Shown: positions 21,089 through 29,987 of the stretch, piece after piece
Position numbering within the stretch: the first letter of the stretch is position 1
How the letters are laid out: each line of letters begins with the position of its first letter
From: an uncultured Haliea sp.
GTDB lineage: Bacteria > Pseudomonadota > Gammaproteobacteria > Pseudomonadales > Halieaceae
DNA: 64,000 bases
Direction: 5' to 3'
Assembly (NCBI GenBank): GCA_913061145.1
Contig: CAJXUQ010000002.1
Location: forward strand, 1 to 64,000
Notes under the pieces: model-generated
Seen by the model: the letters and a program-made list of their open reading frames with translations, nothing else
Told to the model about the DNA's origin: nothing
Database searches by the model: none
Position numbers and translations under genes: made by a program

Positions 21089-22803
21089 TGAACAAGATGA
21101 TCAACGAACAGGATCTGCACAACGAGCGGGCACCCGCGGTGGGTGCCTGGATACGCAGCGGTGACCCACTGATCTGGCTCAATGGCGCCGCCGTGAGCGT
21201 GAGTGTGATTGCCGTGGTCGGTTTGCTGTTGCTGCTCGCGGTGCGTGGCCTGAGCCATTTCTGGCCCTCGGATGTGCTGTCGGTCTCGGTAACCTACCAG
21301 GGACAGACGCGTGAGCTGCTGGGCGAGGTGGTGGAACAGGTTGAGGTACCCGGCGCCCAGTTGCGTGAAGCGGGGTTCGAGCTGCAGGGTCCTGGCCCGT
21401 TTTACCAGCGGACGCTGCTGAAGCAGGGCAACCGCGATTTCCTGGGTACAGACTTTACCTGGCTGATCGATGAGCAATTCGGAGAGCGTCGCTATCCGCT
21501 GGACCTGCTGGTGGTGGAACGCCTTGAATGGGGCAATTTCTACGGCTACCTGCGCGCGGTGAGCCGCTTTGGTGCTGAACCGGTCACGGTTGCCGACCAC
21601 GGAGAAGCAGCGGCGCTGGAGGCCCTGCAGGCGCTGATCGTGGATACCGTCGCTGTACGCAGGGAGATCCACCGCATCGAGCAGGGTGATATCGGTGCCA
21701 TCAACTATGAGCTGGAACGTCTGCGTCTGCGCGAGCGGGAGCTGGAGCTGGAAGGCCGTCTTGACGCGTCAGCTCAAGCCGACCTGGCCAGTCAGCGTGC
21801 CGAGCAGGAGGCGCTGTTCCGCGCCCTGCAGGAGCAGCTGTATGTGCTGTACGACAGCATAAAGGATCACAGCTATAGTGCGGAGCTCGCTGACGGGCGC
21901 GTGGTTACTCTACCCATCGCCAAGGTGGTTCGAGCGTACCAACCCAACGCGATGAATGTGTTCGCCAAGATGCAGATGTACGTCGAGCGCCTGTGGGAGT
22001 TCCTCTCTGAGCCGCCGCGCGAGGCGAACACCGAAGGCGGCGTGTTCCCGGCCATGTTCGGCACGGTGCTGATGGTGATCCTCATGTCGATCATCGTTAC
22101 TCCCTTTGGCGTGGTCGCTGCGGTCTATCTGCGTGAGTACGCCAGCCAGGGCTTTGTCACGCGAACCATACGCGTTGCAGTGAACAACCTCGCCGGCGTG
22201 CCCTCTATCGTCTACGGTGTTTTTGGCCTGGGGTTCTTTGTCTATTTTGTGGGAGGTGAGCTGGATCAGCTGTTCTTCCCTGCCTCACTGCCGCGGCCCA
22301 CCTTTGGCACGCCGGGGCTGATGTGGGCATCGCTCACGTTGGCGCTGCTGACTCTGCCAGTGGTGATTGTTGCAACCGAGGAAGGTCTGGCGCGTATTCC
22401 ATCGGCGGTACGTGAAGGTTCACTCGCGCTGGGCGCCACGCGAGCAGAAACCCTCTGGCGGGTGGTTCTGCCCATGGCCAGCCCGGCGATGATGACCGGA
22501 CTGATCCTCGCCGTGGCCAGGGCAGCTGGGGAAGTCGCCCCGTTGATGCTGGTTGGGGTGGTGAAACTCGCGCCTACGCTGCCGCTGGACGGCAACTATC
22601 CCTACCTGCACCTGGACCAGAAGTTCATGCACCTCGGTTTCCATATTTATGACGTCGGCTTCCAGAGCCCTAACGTCGAGGCAGCCCGGCCACTGGTTTA
22701 CGCCACCGCCCTGTTGCTGGTACTGATTATCGCGCTGCTCAATCTGGCTGCGGTCAGCTTGCGTAACCGGTTGCGCGAACGTTACAAATCACTCGAACAC
22801 TAA
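21088..22803 (+). CDS. pstA: Phosphate ABC transporter permease PstA, long form
   Basis: A 571-residue permease, against about 300 in E. coli. The first membrane helix is at about residues 30-50. An insert to about residue 310 includes a heptad-rich charged helix (residues about 185-255, ELERLRLRERELELEGRL) likely to form a coiled coil. The permease core then starts at GGVFPAMFGTVLMVILMS, with the EAA-type loop EGSLALGATRAETLWR. It forms the membrane channel with PstC. ATG 21088 overlaps the pstC stop, and a GTG at 21085 is an alternative start. Confidence 0.93.
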   Translation: MNKMINEQDLHNERAPAVGAWIRSGDPLIWLNGAAVSVSVIAVVGLLLLLAVRGLSHFWPSDVLSVSVTYQGQTRELLGEVVEQVEVPGAQLREAGFELQGPGPFYQRTLLKQGNRDFLGTDFTWLIDEQFGERRYPLDLLVVERLEWGNFYGYLRAVSRFGAEPVTVADHGEAAALEALQALIVDTVAVRREIHRIEQGDIGAINYELERLRLRERELELEGRLDASAQADLASQRAEQEALFRALQEQLYVLYDSIKDHSYSAELADGRVVTLPIAKVVRAYQPNAMNVFAKMQMYVERLWEFLSEPPREANTEGGVFPAMFGTVLMVILMSIIVTPFGVVAAVYLREYASQGFVTRTIRVAVNNLAGVPSIVYGVFGLGFFVYFVGGELDQLFFPASLPRPTFGTPGLMWASLTLALLTLPVVIVATEEGLARIPSAVREGSLALGATRAETLWRVVLPMASPAMMTGLILAVARAAGEVAPLMLVGVVKLAPTLPLDGNYPYLHLDQKFMHLGFHIYDVGFQSPNVEAARPLVYATALLLVLIIALLNLAAVSLRNRLRERYKSLEH

Positions 22804-22815
22804 CAGGACCCTGTC

Positions 22816-23646
22816 ATGCAAAGCCACGCATTGGATATCCAGGCACTGAAACGCGACAAGGTGCCCGCCGCCAACCCGGCAGGACCTGTAGAAACCAGCC
22901 TGCGCATGGAAAACCTGAACCTGTTCTACAACCAGAATGCGCAGGCGCTGTTCGATATCAATCTCGAAATTCCGAAGCAGCGGGTCACCGCATTCATTGG
23001 TCCCAGCGGCTGCGGCAAGTCCAGCCTCCTGCGCTGTATCAATCGCATGAATGATCTTGTGGATGGCTGTCGGGTGCAGGGACGTCTTTTACTGGATAAC
23101 GAGGATGTCTACGACCGCCGAGTGGACGTCGCGGCCCTCAGGCGCCGGGTGGGCATGGTGTTCCAGAAGCCCAACCCGTTTCCGAAGAGCATTTACGAGA
23201 ATGTCGCCTACGGTCTGCGCATTCAGGGAATCAACAAGAAGCGCGTGCTCGACGAGGTGGTGGAGAAATCCCTGCGCGCCGCGGCGCTTTGGGACGAAGT
23301 GAAGGACCGTCTGCACGAGAGCGCTCTCGGTATGTCCGGCGGCCAGCAGCAGCGTCTGGTCATTGCGCGCACGATTGCCGTTGAGCCTGAGGTTCTGCTG
23401 CTGGACGAACCCGCATCGGCGCTGGACCCCATTTCGACCCTGAAAATCGAGGAGCTGATCTACGAGCTCAAGTCGCGTTACACCATCGTCATTGTCACGC
23501 ACAATATGCAGCAGGCCGCCCGTGTTTCAGACATGACCGCCTTCATGTACATGGGCAAATTGATTGAGTACGACGATACGGATACTCTGTTTACCAACCC
23601 GGAACAGAAGCAGACCGAGGATTACATCACCGGCCGCTACGGCTGA
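22816..23646 (+). CDS. pstB: Phosphate ABC transporter ATPase PstB
   Basis: A 276-residue ATPase energising phosphate import. Walker [10 protein letters not shown] is at residues 62-70, the signature is MSGGQQQRL, and Walker [13 protein letters not shown] is followed by the H-loop in [13 protein letters not shown]. Its NRMNDL and [16 protein letters not shown] stretches are characteristic of PstB. The ribosome site AGGA is at 22805-22808. The gene lies between pstA and phoU. Confidence 0.97.
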   Translation: MQSHALDIQALKRDKVPAANPAGPVETSLRMENLNLFYNQNAQALFDINLEIPKQRVTAFIGPSGCGKSSLLRCINRMNDLVDGCRVQGRLLLDNEDVYDRRVDVAALRRRVGMVFQKPNPFPKSIYENVAYGLRIQGINKKRVLDEVVEKSLRAAALWDEVKDRLHESALGMSGGQQQRLVIARTIAVEPEVLLLDEPASALDPISTLKIEELIYELKSRYTIVIVTHNMQQAARVSDMTAFMYMGKLIEYDDTDTLFTNPEQKQTEDYITGRYG

Positions 23647-23656
23647 GGACAACGCC

Positions 23657-24385
23657 ATGCTCCACAAGGACAGCTACAAACAACATATCTCTGCCCAGTT
23701 CAACGCCGAGTTGGAATCGGTCAAGAACCACCTGCTGGAGATGGGTGGTCTGGTCGAACAGCAGATTGGCAAGGCCGTTGAATCGCTGCTCAGCCGCGAT
23801 AGCGGGCTCGCGGAAGAGGTGATCGCGGGCGACGAGCAGGTCAATGAACTGGAAATCAATATCGACGAGGAGTGCTCTCGCATCCTCGCCCGGCGACAGC
23901 CCGCGGCCAGCGATCTGCGGCTGGTATTGGCAATATCCAAAGTCACCACCGATCTCGAACGTATCGGTGACGAGGCCAGCAAGATTGCCCGTCAGGCCGT
24001 GAAGTCTGTGGAAGAGGGCGGTTCCAGTGCGGGTAGCAGCTTTGTTGAAATACGCCATATCGGCAATCACGTAAGCGATATGCTGCGCCGCTCGCTGGAT
24101 GCGTTTGCACGTCTGGATGTGGATATGGCGGTGCAGACTGTCATCGCGGACCGGGAAGTGGATTCCGAGTACGCGAGTGCCATGCGCAGCCTGGTCACGT
24201 TCATGATGGAGGACCCGCGCACTATCGGACCGGTGCTGGGCCAGATGTGGTCATTGCGCAGTCTGGAGCGTGTCGGCGATCATGCGAGCAACATCGCGGA
24301 GCATGTCATCTATCTCGTACGAGGGCTTGACGTGCGTCACGTAGAGCCGGATGACCTGGTCGCACAGGTGGAAGAGCACCCTTAG
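23657..24385 (+). CDS. phoU: Phosphate transport regulator PhoU
   Basis: A 242-residue helical protein of two PhoU repeats. Metal-binding-type motifs occur around EINIDEECSRILARRQP and ERIGDEASKIAR, and again at LERVGDHASNIAEHV. PhoU links PstB activity to PhoR and damps the phosphate response. The start is ATG 23657 with GAGGA at 23645-23649, ten bases after the pstB stop. A frame extension upstream to 23564 only overlaps pstB. Confidence 0.95.
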   Translation: MLHKDSYKQHISAQFNAELESVKNHLLEMGGLVEQQIGKAVESLLSRDSGLAEEVIAGDEQVNELEINIDEECSRILARRQPAASDLRLVLAISKVTTDLERIGDEASKIARQAVKSVEEGGSSAGSSFVEIRHIGNHVSDMLRRSLDAFARLDVDMAVQTVIADREVDSEYASAMRSLVTFMMEDPRTIGPVLGQMWSLRSLERVGDHASNIAEHVIYLVRGLDVRHVEPDDLVAQVEEHP

Positions 24386-24404
24386 CCGGCGCAACGCGCT
24401 CCCT

Positions 24405-24455
24405 CTGTCATGAAAGTGTCATGAAAATAGCATAAAATTGACATTTTAGTGTCAT
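24405..24455 (+). promoter_or_regulatory. Pho box, -10 and second TGTCA repeat before the porin gene
   Basis: CTGTCATGAAAGTGTCAT at 24405-24422 matches the Pho box at about 16 of 18. TAAAAT at 24433-24438 is a near-consensus -10 at exactly 10 bases. A second, weaker repeat pair, TTGACATTTTAGTGTCAT at 24438-24455, overlaps the expected transcription start. The porin start is at 24493 with TGAGGAAA as ribosome site. Confidence 0.85.
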
Positions 24456-24492
24456 GCGCGGCGGCGCGTGTACAGGCAGATGAGGAAAATCC

Positions 24493-25776
24493 ATGAACAG
24501 ACTCTCCCTGGGGGTGGCAGTCGCCGCCGCATCCATCACCCTATATTCACCTGTCAGTGCGCTGGCAGCCGTCAGCGAAGCCGAGTTCGCGCAACTGCAG
24601 GCGCAGATGGCCGGCCTGATGGCGCGCGTTGCGGCGCTGGAAGAAGAGAATGCCACACTGCGCGAGAACACCGCCAACGCCGTGTCGGAAATACGTCTCA
24701 CCCGTGAGGCAGTCGCCGCTGCGCCATCGCGCGCAGCAACAGGGTTGAACTCGGAGACCTTTAAATTCTCCGGAGATTTCCGCTACCGGTACGAGGAAAT
24801 TGACATCGGCCAGCGCGTGGTGCGAACACGGCATCGCGTGCGTGCGCGGGCCGGTTTCGTCGCCCAACTGCCCCGGGACGTGCAGGTGGGGTTGAAAGTG
24901 GCGGCCGGTAACGATTCACCGGTCTCCGGCAATGCCACGTTGGGCGGCGGCGGGACCAGTAAAGAACTGTATCTTGACCAGGCTTGGGCTACCTGGCAGC
25001 CGTTTGATGGCGCTTATGCCACCATCGGCAAGATGAAGAACCCGATGTACCGTCCCGAGGGCTCCGGTCTGCTTTGGGACTCGGATTACACCCCTGAGGG
25101 CATAGCCCTCGGCTGGGCCAACGAGCACCTGTTTGTGAACGCCGTGGCGCACGCATTGGAGAGCGACAGCGCACGTGCCAACAACGTTTTTTACTACGGC
25201 GTACAGTCGGGCTTCACGCTGGCTCTTGGTGACAACCTGGGGCTGACCGCCGGCGGTGGCTACATCGATATGCCGGTGAAGGGCAAGAATACCTATTTCG
25301 GTGCCTTCGACGTCTTCTTTGGCAACAGCTTCAGCTGTGACACCATCCTGTTGACCTTCTGCACCTACGACAATAACTACGAGGAGCTCGAGCTCTTCGC
25401 CACGCTGGACATTGACGGTCTGGGGCTGCCGGCAGCGGTGTACGGCCACTTCGCACAAAACCTGGATGCCGACGACGAGGACACCGCCTGGTCCGCTGGC
25501 GCCCGGCTCGGCAAGGCCAGCGGTGCGGGAAGCTGGCAGGTCAGCTATGAATTTGCCTCCATCGAGGCCGACTCGCTGCTGGCCCTCCTCAGCGACTCCA
25601 ACATCGGCGGTGGTGGCACAGACGTGCGTGGCCACAAACTCGGCGCAGTGTTTGCCGTCGACAAGCAATGGCACGTTGGTCTGACGTTGTTTGTCGACAA
25701 CGAAACGCTGGGCAGCCGATTTGATGACCCGATTGATTATGACCGGGTGATCTTCGATACCTCCTTCAAGTACTGA
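24493..25776 (+). CDS. Outer-membrane porin (putative-porin family), Pho-controlled
   Basis: A 427-residue outer-membrane protein. A signal peptide ends near ALAA (residues 1-26). A short coiled coil follows (AEFAQLQAQMAGLMARVAAL, to about 60), as in trimeric porins. The remainder is beta-barrel sequence of alternating hydrophobic strands with the terminal aromatic motif FDTSFKY. The fold resembles the Pfam putative porin family; whether it is selective for phosphate like OprP/OprO is not shown by sequence. The strong Pho box upstream and position after phoU argue for phosphate or organophosphate uptake across the outer membrane. Confidence 0.8.
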   Translation: MNRLSLGVAVAAASITLYSPVSALAAVSEAEFAQLQAQMAGLMARVAALEEENATLRENTANAVSEIRLTREAVAAAPSRAATGLNSETFKFSGDFRYRYEEIDIGQRVVRTRHRVRARAGFVAQLPRDVQVGLKVAAGNDSPVSGNATLGGGGTSKELYLDQAWATWQPFDGAYATIGKMKNPMYRPEGSGLLWDSDYTPEGIALGWANEHLFVNAVAHALESDSARANNVFYYGVQSGFTLALGDNLGLTAGGGYIDMPVKGKNTYFGAFDVFFGNSFSCDTILLTFCTYDNNYEELELFATLDIDGLGLPAAVYGHFAQNLDADDEDTAWSAGARLGKASGAGSWQVSYEFASIEADSLLALLSDSNIGGGGTDVRGHKLGAVFAVDKQWHVGLTLFVDNETLGSRFDDPIDYDRVIFDTSFKY

Positions 25777-25793
25777 TCCTGACTGCGAGGATG

Positions 25794-25823
25794 GGGCAGC
25801 CCGCTTCCCGGCGGGGCCTGCCC
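25794..25823 (+). terminator. GC-rich stem-loop after the porin gene
   Basis: GGGCAG/CTGCCC encloses CCCGC/GCGGG with a 6-base loop and a 2-base bulge, 18 bases after the stop. There is no U tract, so it is either a weak terminator or an mRNA 3' end structure. Confidence 0.4.
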
Positions 25824-25893
25824 TGATGACCGCCGCGAGTAACGCGGTGCGAGTCGCTTTCCGCGTGTAGCCCGTCATCTGTACCCCACCGCG

Positions 25894-25923
25894 TTGCTTT
25901 GTGTGGTGTGGCTTGAGTACAAT
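25894..25923 (+). promoter_or_regulatory. Sigma-70 promoter of tRNA-Glu
   Basis: TTGCTT (25894-25899) and TACAAT (25918-25923) are separated by 18 bases. The tRNA begins 33 bases after the -10. The GC-rich stretch just after the -10 resembles a stringent discriminator. Confidence 0.65.
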
Positions 25924-25955
25924 ATGCGGCTCGGCATTTCGGCCGATGCGTCTGT

Positions 25956-26031
25956 GTCCCCTTCGTCTAGTGGTCCAGGACACCGCCCTTTCACGGCGGG
26001 AACAGGGGTTCGAACCCCCTAGGGGACGCCA
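25956..26031 (+). tRNA. tRNA-Glu (anticodon TTC)
   Basis: A 76-base cloverleaf with acceptor stem GTCCCCT/AGGGGAC, discriminator G and encoded CCA. Anticodon stem CCGCC/GGCGG holds loop CTTTCAC with anticodon TTC at 25990-25992. The T arm is AGGGGTTCGAACCCCCT. The hisC start codon is only 16 bases beyond the CCA. A second copy is at 53163-53238 on the other strand. Confidence 0.97.
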
Positions 26032-26047
26032 TTTATCGGAACTGCTC

Positions 26048-27133
26048 ATGAGTCGTTACTGGAGTGACGTGGTGCGGCGTCTCACGCCCTATGTGCCCGG
26101 TGAACAACCGCGGCACCCCCGTCTGGTCAAGCTCAACACCAACGAAAGCCCCTATCCGCCGTCACCGCGCGTGCTGGACGCTATTCACCGTATCGACGGT
26201 GACGACCTGCGCCGCTATCCGGATCCCGAGTCCACTGCGCTGCGCCTGGCATTTGCGGAAAGGGCGGGGCTGTTGCCCGAGCAGGTTTTCCTTGGCAACG
26301 GCTCTGATGAGGTGCTGGCGCACGTGTTCATGGGGCTGCTGCGACAGGCTGCCCCGCTACTGTTCCCGGACATCAGTTACAGTTTTTACCCGGTCTGGTG
26401 TGATCTCTACGGCATTGTTGGCGAGCCGGTGGCGCTGCGGGAGAATTTCAGCATTGATGTCGCCGACTATGCGCGCCCCAATGGCGGCATTATCCTGCCC
26501 AATCCCAACGCGCCTACGGGGATGTTGCTGGCCCTCGAGGATATTCGCCGTCTGCTGGAGACGAACCGGGACAGCGTGGTGGTGATTGATGAGGCCTATA
26601 TCGATTTCGGTGGAGCATCAGCGGTTACCCTGGTGAACACCTATGACAACCTGCTGGTGGTGCAAACCCTGTCAAAATCCCGTGCCCTGGCGGGGCTCCG
26701 CGTGGGGGTGGCCTACGGCCACGTTGATCTGATTGACGGCCTGCAGCGCGTGAAAAACTCCTTCAACTCCTATCCACTGGATGCCGTGGCCCAGCACGCG
26801 GTGCTCGCGTCGCTGGAGGATGAGGCCTGGTTTGAAGCATCCTGCGCCAAGGTGATTGCCAGCCGGTCGCGGCTCACACAGGGCCTGCAGATGCTCGGTT
26901 TCACCGTATTGCCGTCCAGCGCCAATTTTGTGTTTGCCTCACCCGGCGCGGGACGCGACGCCCGGGCGCTGTTTCTGGCCCTGCGCGAGCGCGGCATCAT
27001 CGTGCGGCACTTCAATAAAGCGCGTATCGCCGATTTTCTGCGAATCAGCGTGGGGACCGATGAGCAGTGTGAGGCATTGCTGACCGCGCTGTCGGACCTG
27101 ATGGCGGCCGGCACGGGCGCCGCTGGGCACTGA
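26048..27133 (+). CDS. hisC: Histidinol-phosphate aminotransferase
   Basis: A 361-residue PLP aminotransferase that converts imidazole acetol phosphate and glutamate to histidinol phosphate. Fold-type I landmarks are [15 protein letters not shown], the NPNAPTG motif, DEAYIDF, and the PLP lysine K210 in [12 protein letters not shown]. The start is ATG 26048; the frame is open upstream but that part is tRNA. The gene stands alone, away from a his operon, directly behind tRNA-Glu with no room for its own promoter, so it is probably transcribed with the tRNA. Another aromatic or histidinol-type specificity is possible. Confidence 0.88.
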   Translation: MSRYWSDVVRRLTPYVPGEQPRHPRLVKLNTNESPYPPSPRVLDAIHRIDGDDLRRYPDPESTALRLAFAERAGLLPEQVFLGNGSDEVLAHVFMGLLRQAAPLLFPDISYSFYPVWCDLYGIVGEPVALRENFSIDVADYARPNGGIILPNPNAPTGMLLALEDIRRLLETNRDSVVVIDEAYIDFGGASAVTLVNTYDNLLVVQTLSKSRALAGLRVGVAYGHVDLIDGLQRVKNSFNSYPLDAVAQHAVLASLEDEAWFEASCAKVIASRSRLTQGLQMLGFTVLPSSANFVFASPGAGRDARALFLALRERGIIVRHFNKARIADFLRISVGTDEQCEALLTALSDLMAAGTGAAGH

Positions 27134-27160
27134 GGCGGATAGCCCGGCGGTGCAGCCCCT

Positions 27161-28282
27161 TCAGCGCCGCTGTAGAATGACGCTGCCGATGCTGTAGCCG
27201 GCACCGAAGGAGCAGAGCACGCCGAGGTCGCCGCTGGCAAAATCGGCGCGATGCTTGTGAAAGGCGATGATGGAACCGGCGGAACTCGTGTTGGCGTACT
27301 CGTCCAGAATGGTCGGGGCCTCATCGGCGGTGGCATCACGGCCCAGGACCTTGCGCGAGATCAGCTGGTTCATGCTCAGGTTTGCCTGGTGCAGCCACAG
27401 GCGTTTGAGCTGCTCGGGAGCAATGTCCTGACCCTGCAGTTGATCGCTGATCTGTTTGGCAACGGCGGGACAGACTTCCTTGAATACCTTGCGTCCTTCC
27501 TGCACAAACAGTTTGTCGGGCTTGCCGACGCCTTCCTCGGCGGCCCTGTTGAGGAAGCCGAAGTTATTGCGGATGTTGTTGGAAAACAGGGTTTGCAGCC
27601 TGCTGTCCACGATCCGGTAGGTGTCGCTCGCAGTGGCGTCCTCGCCCCGCTCGACGATAATTGCGGTGCAGACATCGCCGAAAATGAAGTGTGAGTCGCG
27701 GTCGCGGAAGTTCAGGTGCCCACTGCAGATTTCCGGATTGAGTATCAGCACGCAGCGCGCGCTGCCCGAGCGAATGCTGTCCCGCGCCTGTTGGATGCCG
27801 AAGGTGGCTGATGAGCAGGCGACATTCATGTCAAAGCCAAAACCCTCGATCCCCAAGGCGTCCTGTACTTCCACCGCAATGGCCGGGTAGGCACGCTGCA
27901 GGTTGGAGCAGGCCACGATTACGGCGTCGATGTCAGAGGCCTGCTTGCCGGCCTGCGCCATGGCCTCACGGGCCGCCGCAACGGCAATTTCACACTGGAT
28001 GGAGGGGCTGCTGTCGGGGCGTTCGGGAATCCGCGGCACCATGCGCTGTGGGTCGAGAATACCCGTCTTGTCGATAACATAGCGAGACTTGATACCCGAC
28101 GCCTTCTCGACAAACTCGGCGGATGAAGGCTGCAGGGCGGCGATATCACCGGCGGCAATCGCGGCGGCATTTTCCGCGTTGAACTGCTCCACCCAGGTGT
28201 TGAATGACTCGACCAGTTCTGCGTTGCTGATGGACTGTGCGGGTGTGAACAACCCGGTGCCGCTGATGACAACCTCGCTCAT
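27161..28282 (-). CDS. Beta-ketoacyl-ACP synthase III family protein
   Basis: A 373-residue thiolase-fold KAS III enzyme, longer than the roughly 320 residues of FabH. The Cys-His-Asn triad is visible: C156 in NVACSSATFG, H298 in LWLHQANLSMN and N331 in EYANTSSAGS. It would condense an acyl-CoA with malonyl-ACP to start fatty acid or related chain synthesis. The longer form is probably one of the second FabH-like enzymes of gammaproteobacteria, and the primer is unknown. It is transcribed toward hisC, with only 27 bases between the converging stops. Confidence 0.82.
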   Translation of the reverse strand: MSEVVISGTGLFTPAQSISNAELVESFNTWVEQFNAENAAAIAAGDIAALQPSSAEFVEKASGIKSRYVIDKTGILDPQRMVPRIPERPDSSPSIQCEIAVAAAREAMAQAGKQASDIDAVIVACSNLQRAYPAIAVEVQDALGIEGFGFDMNVACSSATFGIQQARDSIRSGSARCVLILNPEICSGHLNFRDRDSHFIFGDVCTAIIVERGEDATASDTYRIVDSRLQTLFSNNIRNNFGFLNRAAEEGVGKPDKLFVQEGRKVFKEVCPAVAKQISDQLQGQDIAPEQLKRLWLHQANLSMNQLISRKVLGRDATADEAPTILDEYANTSSAGSIIAFHKHRADFASGDLGVLCSFGAGYSIGSVILQRR

Positions 28283-28329
28283 GACGTACGGATTTCCTGT
28301 GGCGTAGAATTAATGGGGGAGTGTAACCA

Positions 28330-28357
28330 AAAAAGGCCGCGGCAGGGCGGCCTTTTT
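28330..28357 (-). terminator. Intrinsic terminator of gltA
   Basis: A perfect 11-bp stem (AAAAAGGCCGC with its complement) around a 6-base loop, giving a U-rich tail in the minus direction. It starts 16 bases after the gltA stop. It reads as a terminator in both directions. Confidence 0.85.
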
Positions 28358-28373
28358 CGGGCGGCGGGACAGG

Positions 28374-29666
28374 CTAGCTGCGCTTGTCCAGCGCGACAAA
28401 ATCCCGCTGGGTGTGGCCGGTGTAGAGCTGGCGCGGCCGTCCGATGCGGTAGCTGCCGCTGATCATCTCGTGCCAGTGCGCAATCCAGCCTACCGTGCGG
28501 CCCACCGCAAAGATCACCGTGAACATGCTCGTGGGGATACCGATGGCCTTGAGGATGATGCCTGAATAGAAGTCTACGTTGGGGTACAGCTTGCGCTCGA
28601 TGAAGTAGGGGTCCTCCAGGGCGATCTGCTCCAGTCGCTTGGCGATGGCGAGCAACGGATCGTTTTCGATGCCCAGCTCCGCCAGCACGTCATCGGCGGC
28701 CTCCTTCATCACCTTCGCCCGTGGGTCGAAGTTCTTGTAAACACGGTGCCCGAAGCCCATCAGGCGGAAGGGATCGTCCTTGTCCTTGGCGCGGGAGACG
28801 AACTCGTCGATGCGCGATACGTCGCCGATTTCCTCGAGCATTTCCAGTACGGCCTCATTGGCGCCCCCGTGCGAGGGCCCCCAGAGTGCCGCGATGCCTG
28901 CCGCGATGCAGGCAAACGGGTTGGCCCCGGATGAACCCGCCAGACGCACTGTCGAGGTGGAGGCGTTTTGCTCATGGTCTGCGTGGAGCAGGAAGATGCG
29001 ATCCATGGCGCGAGCCAGTACCGGGCTCACATTGCTCGGCTCACAGGGGTTGCCGAACATCATGTGCAGGAAGTTTTCGGCGTAACCCATGTTGTTGTCG
29101 GGGTACATGAAGGGTTGCCCGATGGAGAACTTGTAGCTCATAGCCGCCAGCGTAGGCATTTTGGCGATCAGTCGGAACGCAGCAACCTGGCGGTGATGTT
29201 CATCGGAGATATCCAGCGAGTCGTGATAAAATGCGGACAAAGCGCCGACAACACCGCACATGACTGCCATTGGGTGCGCGTCGCGCCGGAAGCCGTTGAA
29301 GAACGTACGGATCTGCTCGTGGACCATGGTGTGGCGCTTGACGGTGCTGACGAAGGTCTCTTTCTGTTCAGCGGTGGGCAGCTCTCCGTACAGCAGCAGG
29401 TAGCAGGTTTCCAGGTAATCACTGTGCTCGGCCAGCTGGTCGATGGGGTAGCCGCGGTGCAGCAGAATGCCCTTGCCGCCGTCGATATAGGTGATTTTCG
29501 ACTCGCAGGCCGCAGTAGAGACGAACCCCGGATCGTAGGTGAACATGTCCCTGGAGGTGAGGGCACCCACGTCGATCACGTCCGGACCGAGTGTGCCGGA
29601 GTACACGGGAAGTTCGATGGTTTCGTCCAGCCCGTCTACTTTCAGGGTTGCTTTTTTGTCGCTCAT
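28374..29666 (-). CDS. gltA: Citrate synthase (type II, hexameric)
   Basis: A 430-residue citrate synthase condensing acetyl-CoA and oxaloacetate. Motifs include the catalytic histidine regions [15 protein letters not shown] and [15 protein letters not shown], and a C-terminal GRPRQLYTG. The N-terminal small domain ([20 protein letters not shown]) marks the NADH-sensitive gram-negative type. The start is ATG at 29666 with AGGA just upstream; 12 further upstream codons are open but unlikely. It diverges from sdhCDAB, the order known from Pseudomonas. Confidence 0.96.
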   Translation of the reverse strand: MSDKKATLKVDGLDETIELPVYSGTLGPDVIDVGALTSRDMFTYDPGFVSTAACESKITYIDGGKGILLHRGYPIDQLAEHSDYLETCYLLLYGELPTAEQKETFVSTVKRHTMVHEQIRTFFNGFRRDAHPMAVMCGVVGALSAFYHDSLDISDEHHRQVAAFRLIAKMPTLAAMSYKFSIGQPFMYPDNNMGYAENFLHMMFGNPCEPSNVSPVLARAMDRIFLLHADHEQNASTSTVRLAGSSGANPFACIAAGIAALWGPSHGGANEAVLEMLEEIGDVSRIDEFVSRAKDKDDPFRLMGFGHRVYKNFDPRAKVMKEAADDVLAELGIENDPLLAIAKRLEQIALEDPYFIERKLYPNVDFYSGIILKAIGIPTSMFTVIFAVGRTVGWIAHWHEMISGSYRIGRPRQLYTGHTQRDFVALDKRS

Positions 29667-29701
29667 GAAAGGTCCTGCGATGTGGTTCTGTGGGGTGCCC
29701 A

Positions 29702-29729
29702 ACTATAAAGTCTCGGCAGCTTTTGTCAA
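29702..29729 (-). promoter_or_regulatory. gltA promoter
   Basis: On the minus strand, TTGACA (29729-29724) and TATAGT (29707-29702) are 16 bases apart. The gltA start codon lies 35 bases further. Confidence 0.75.
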
Positions 29730-29784
29730 TTGATCTGGCTCTATTTGCCAGCATCCTGAGCCTTTTGGCGGCGAAAGTCCCGGA

Positions 29785-29816
29785 TCGCGAACGCCGACGT
29801 TCGGCGACGTTCGCGA
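29785..29816. promoter_or_regulatory. Dyad with three 10-bp-phased CGWWCG hexamers
   Basis: CGAACG at 29788, CGTTCG at 29798 and CGTTCG at 29808 start exactly 10 bases apart. They lie within a 9-bp inverted repeat (TCGCGAACG at 29785-29793 and CGTTCGCGA at 29808-29816). The tandem unit CGACGTTCG occurs twice. The location between two divergent TCA promoters suggests an operator for an unidentified regulator. Confidence 0.55.
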
Positions 29817-29851
29817 CATCATGGGTGCCCGCTCCCCGCGCAGGTAGAGGT

Positions 29852-29880
29852 TTGTAATTAGAAGCGCATCCCCCTATAAT
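29852..29880 (+). promoter_or_regulatory. sdhCDAB-suc promoter
   Basis: TTGTAA (29852-29857) and a perfect TATAAT (29875-29880) are separated by 17 bases. A leader of about 100 bases follows before the GTG start of sdhC. Confidence 0.8.
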
Positions 29881-29987
29881 TCTGCGCGCTTTCTCTGCAC
29901 GATCTTTGCGAAAAGCGACAGCGCCTGGCCACGTGGCCGGCCCCCTTTAATCGCCCTTGTGGCGTCCTTAACGGTGGAAACTGAACT

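Larger units (their letters stand above)
29667..29987. other. Divergent gltA/sdhC regulatory region
   Basis: No gene is present in these 321 bases. They hold a gltA promoter, an sdhC promoter and a GC-rich dyad with three phased CGWWCG hexamers between them, all listed separately. The last 100 bases form the sdhC leader. No small reading frame is convincing. Confidence 0.8.
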
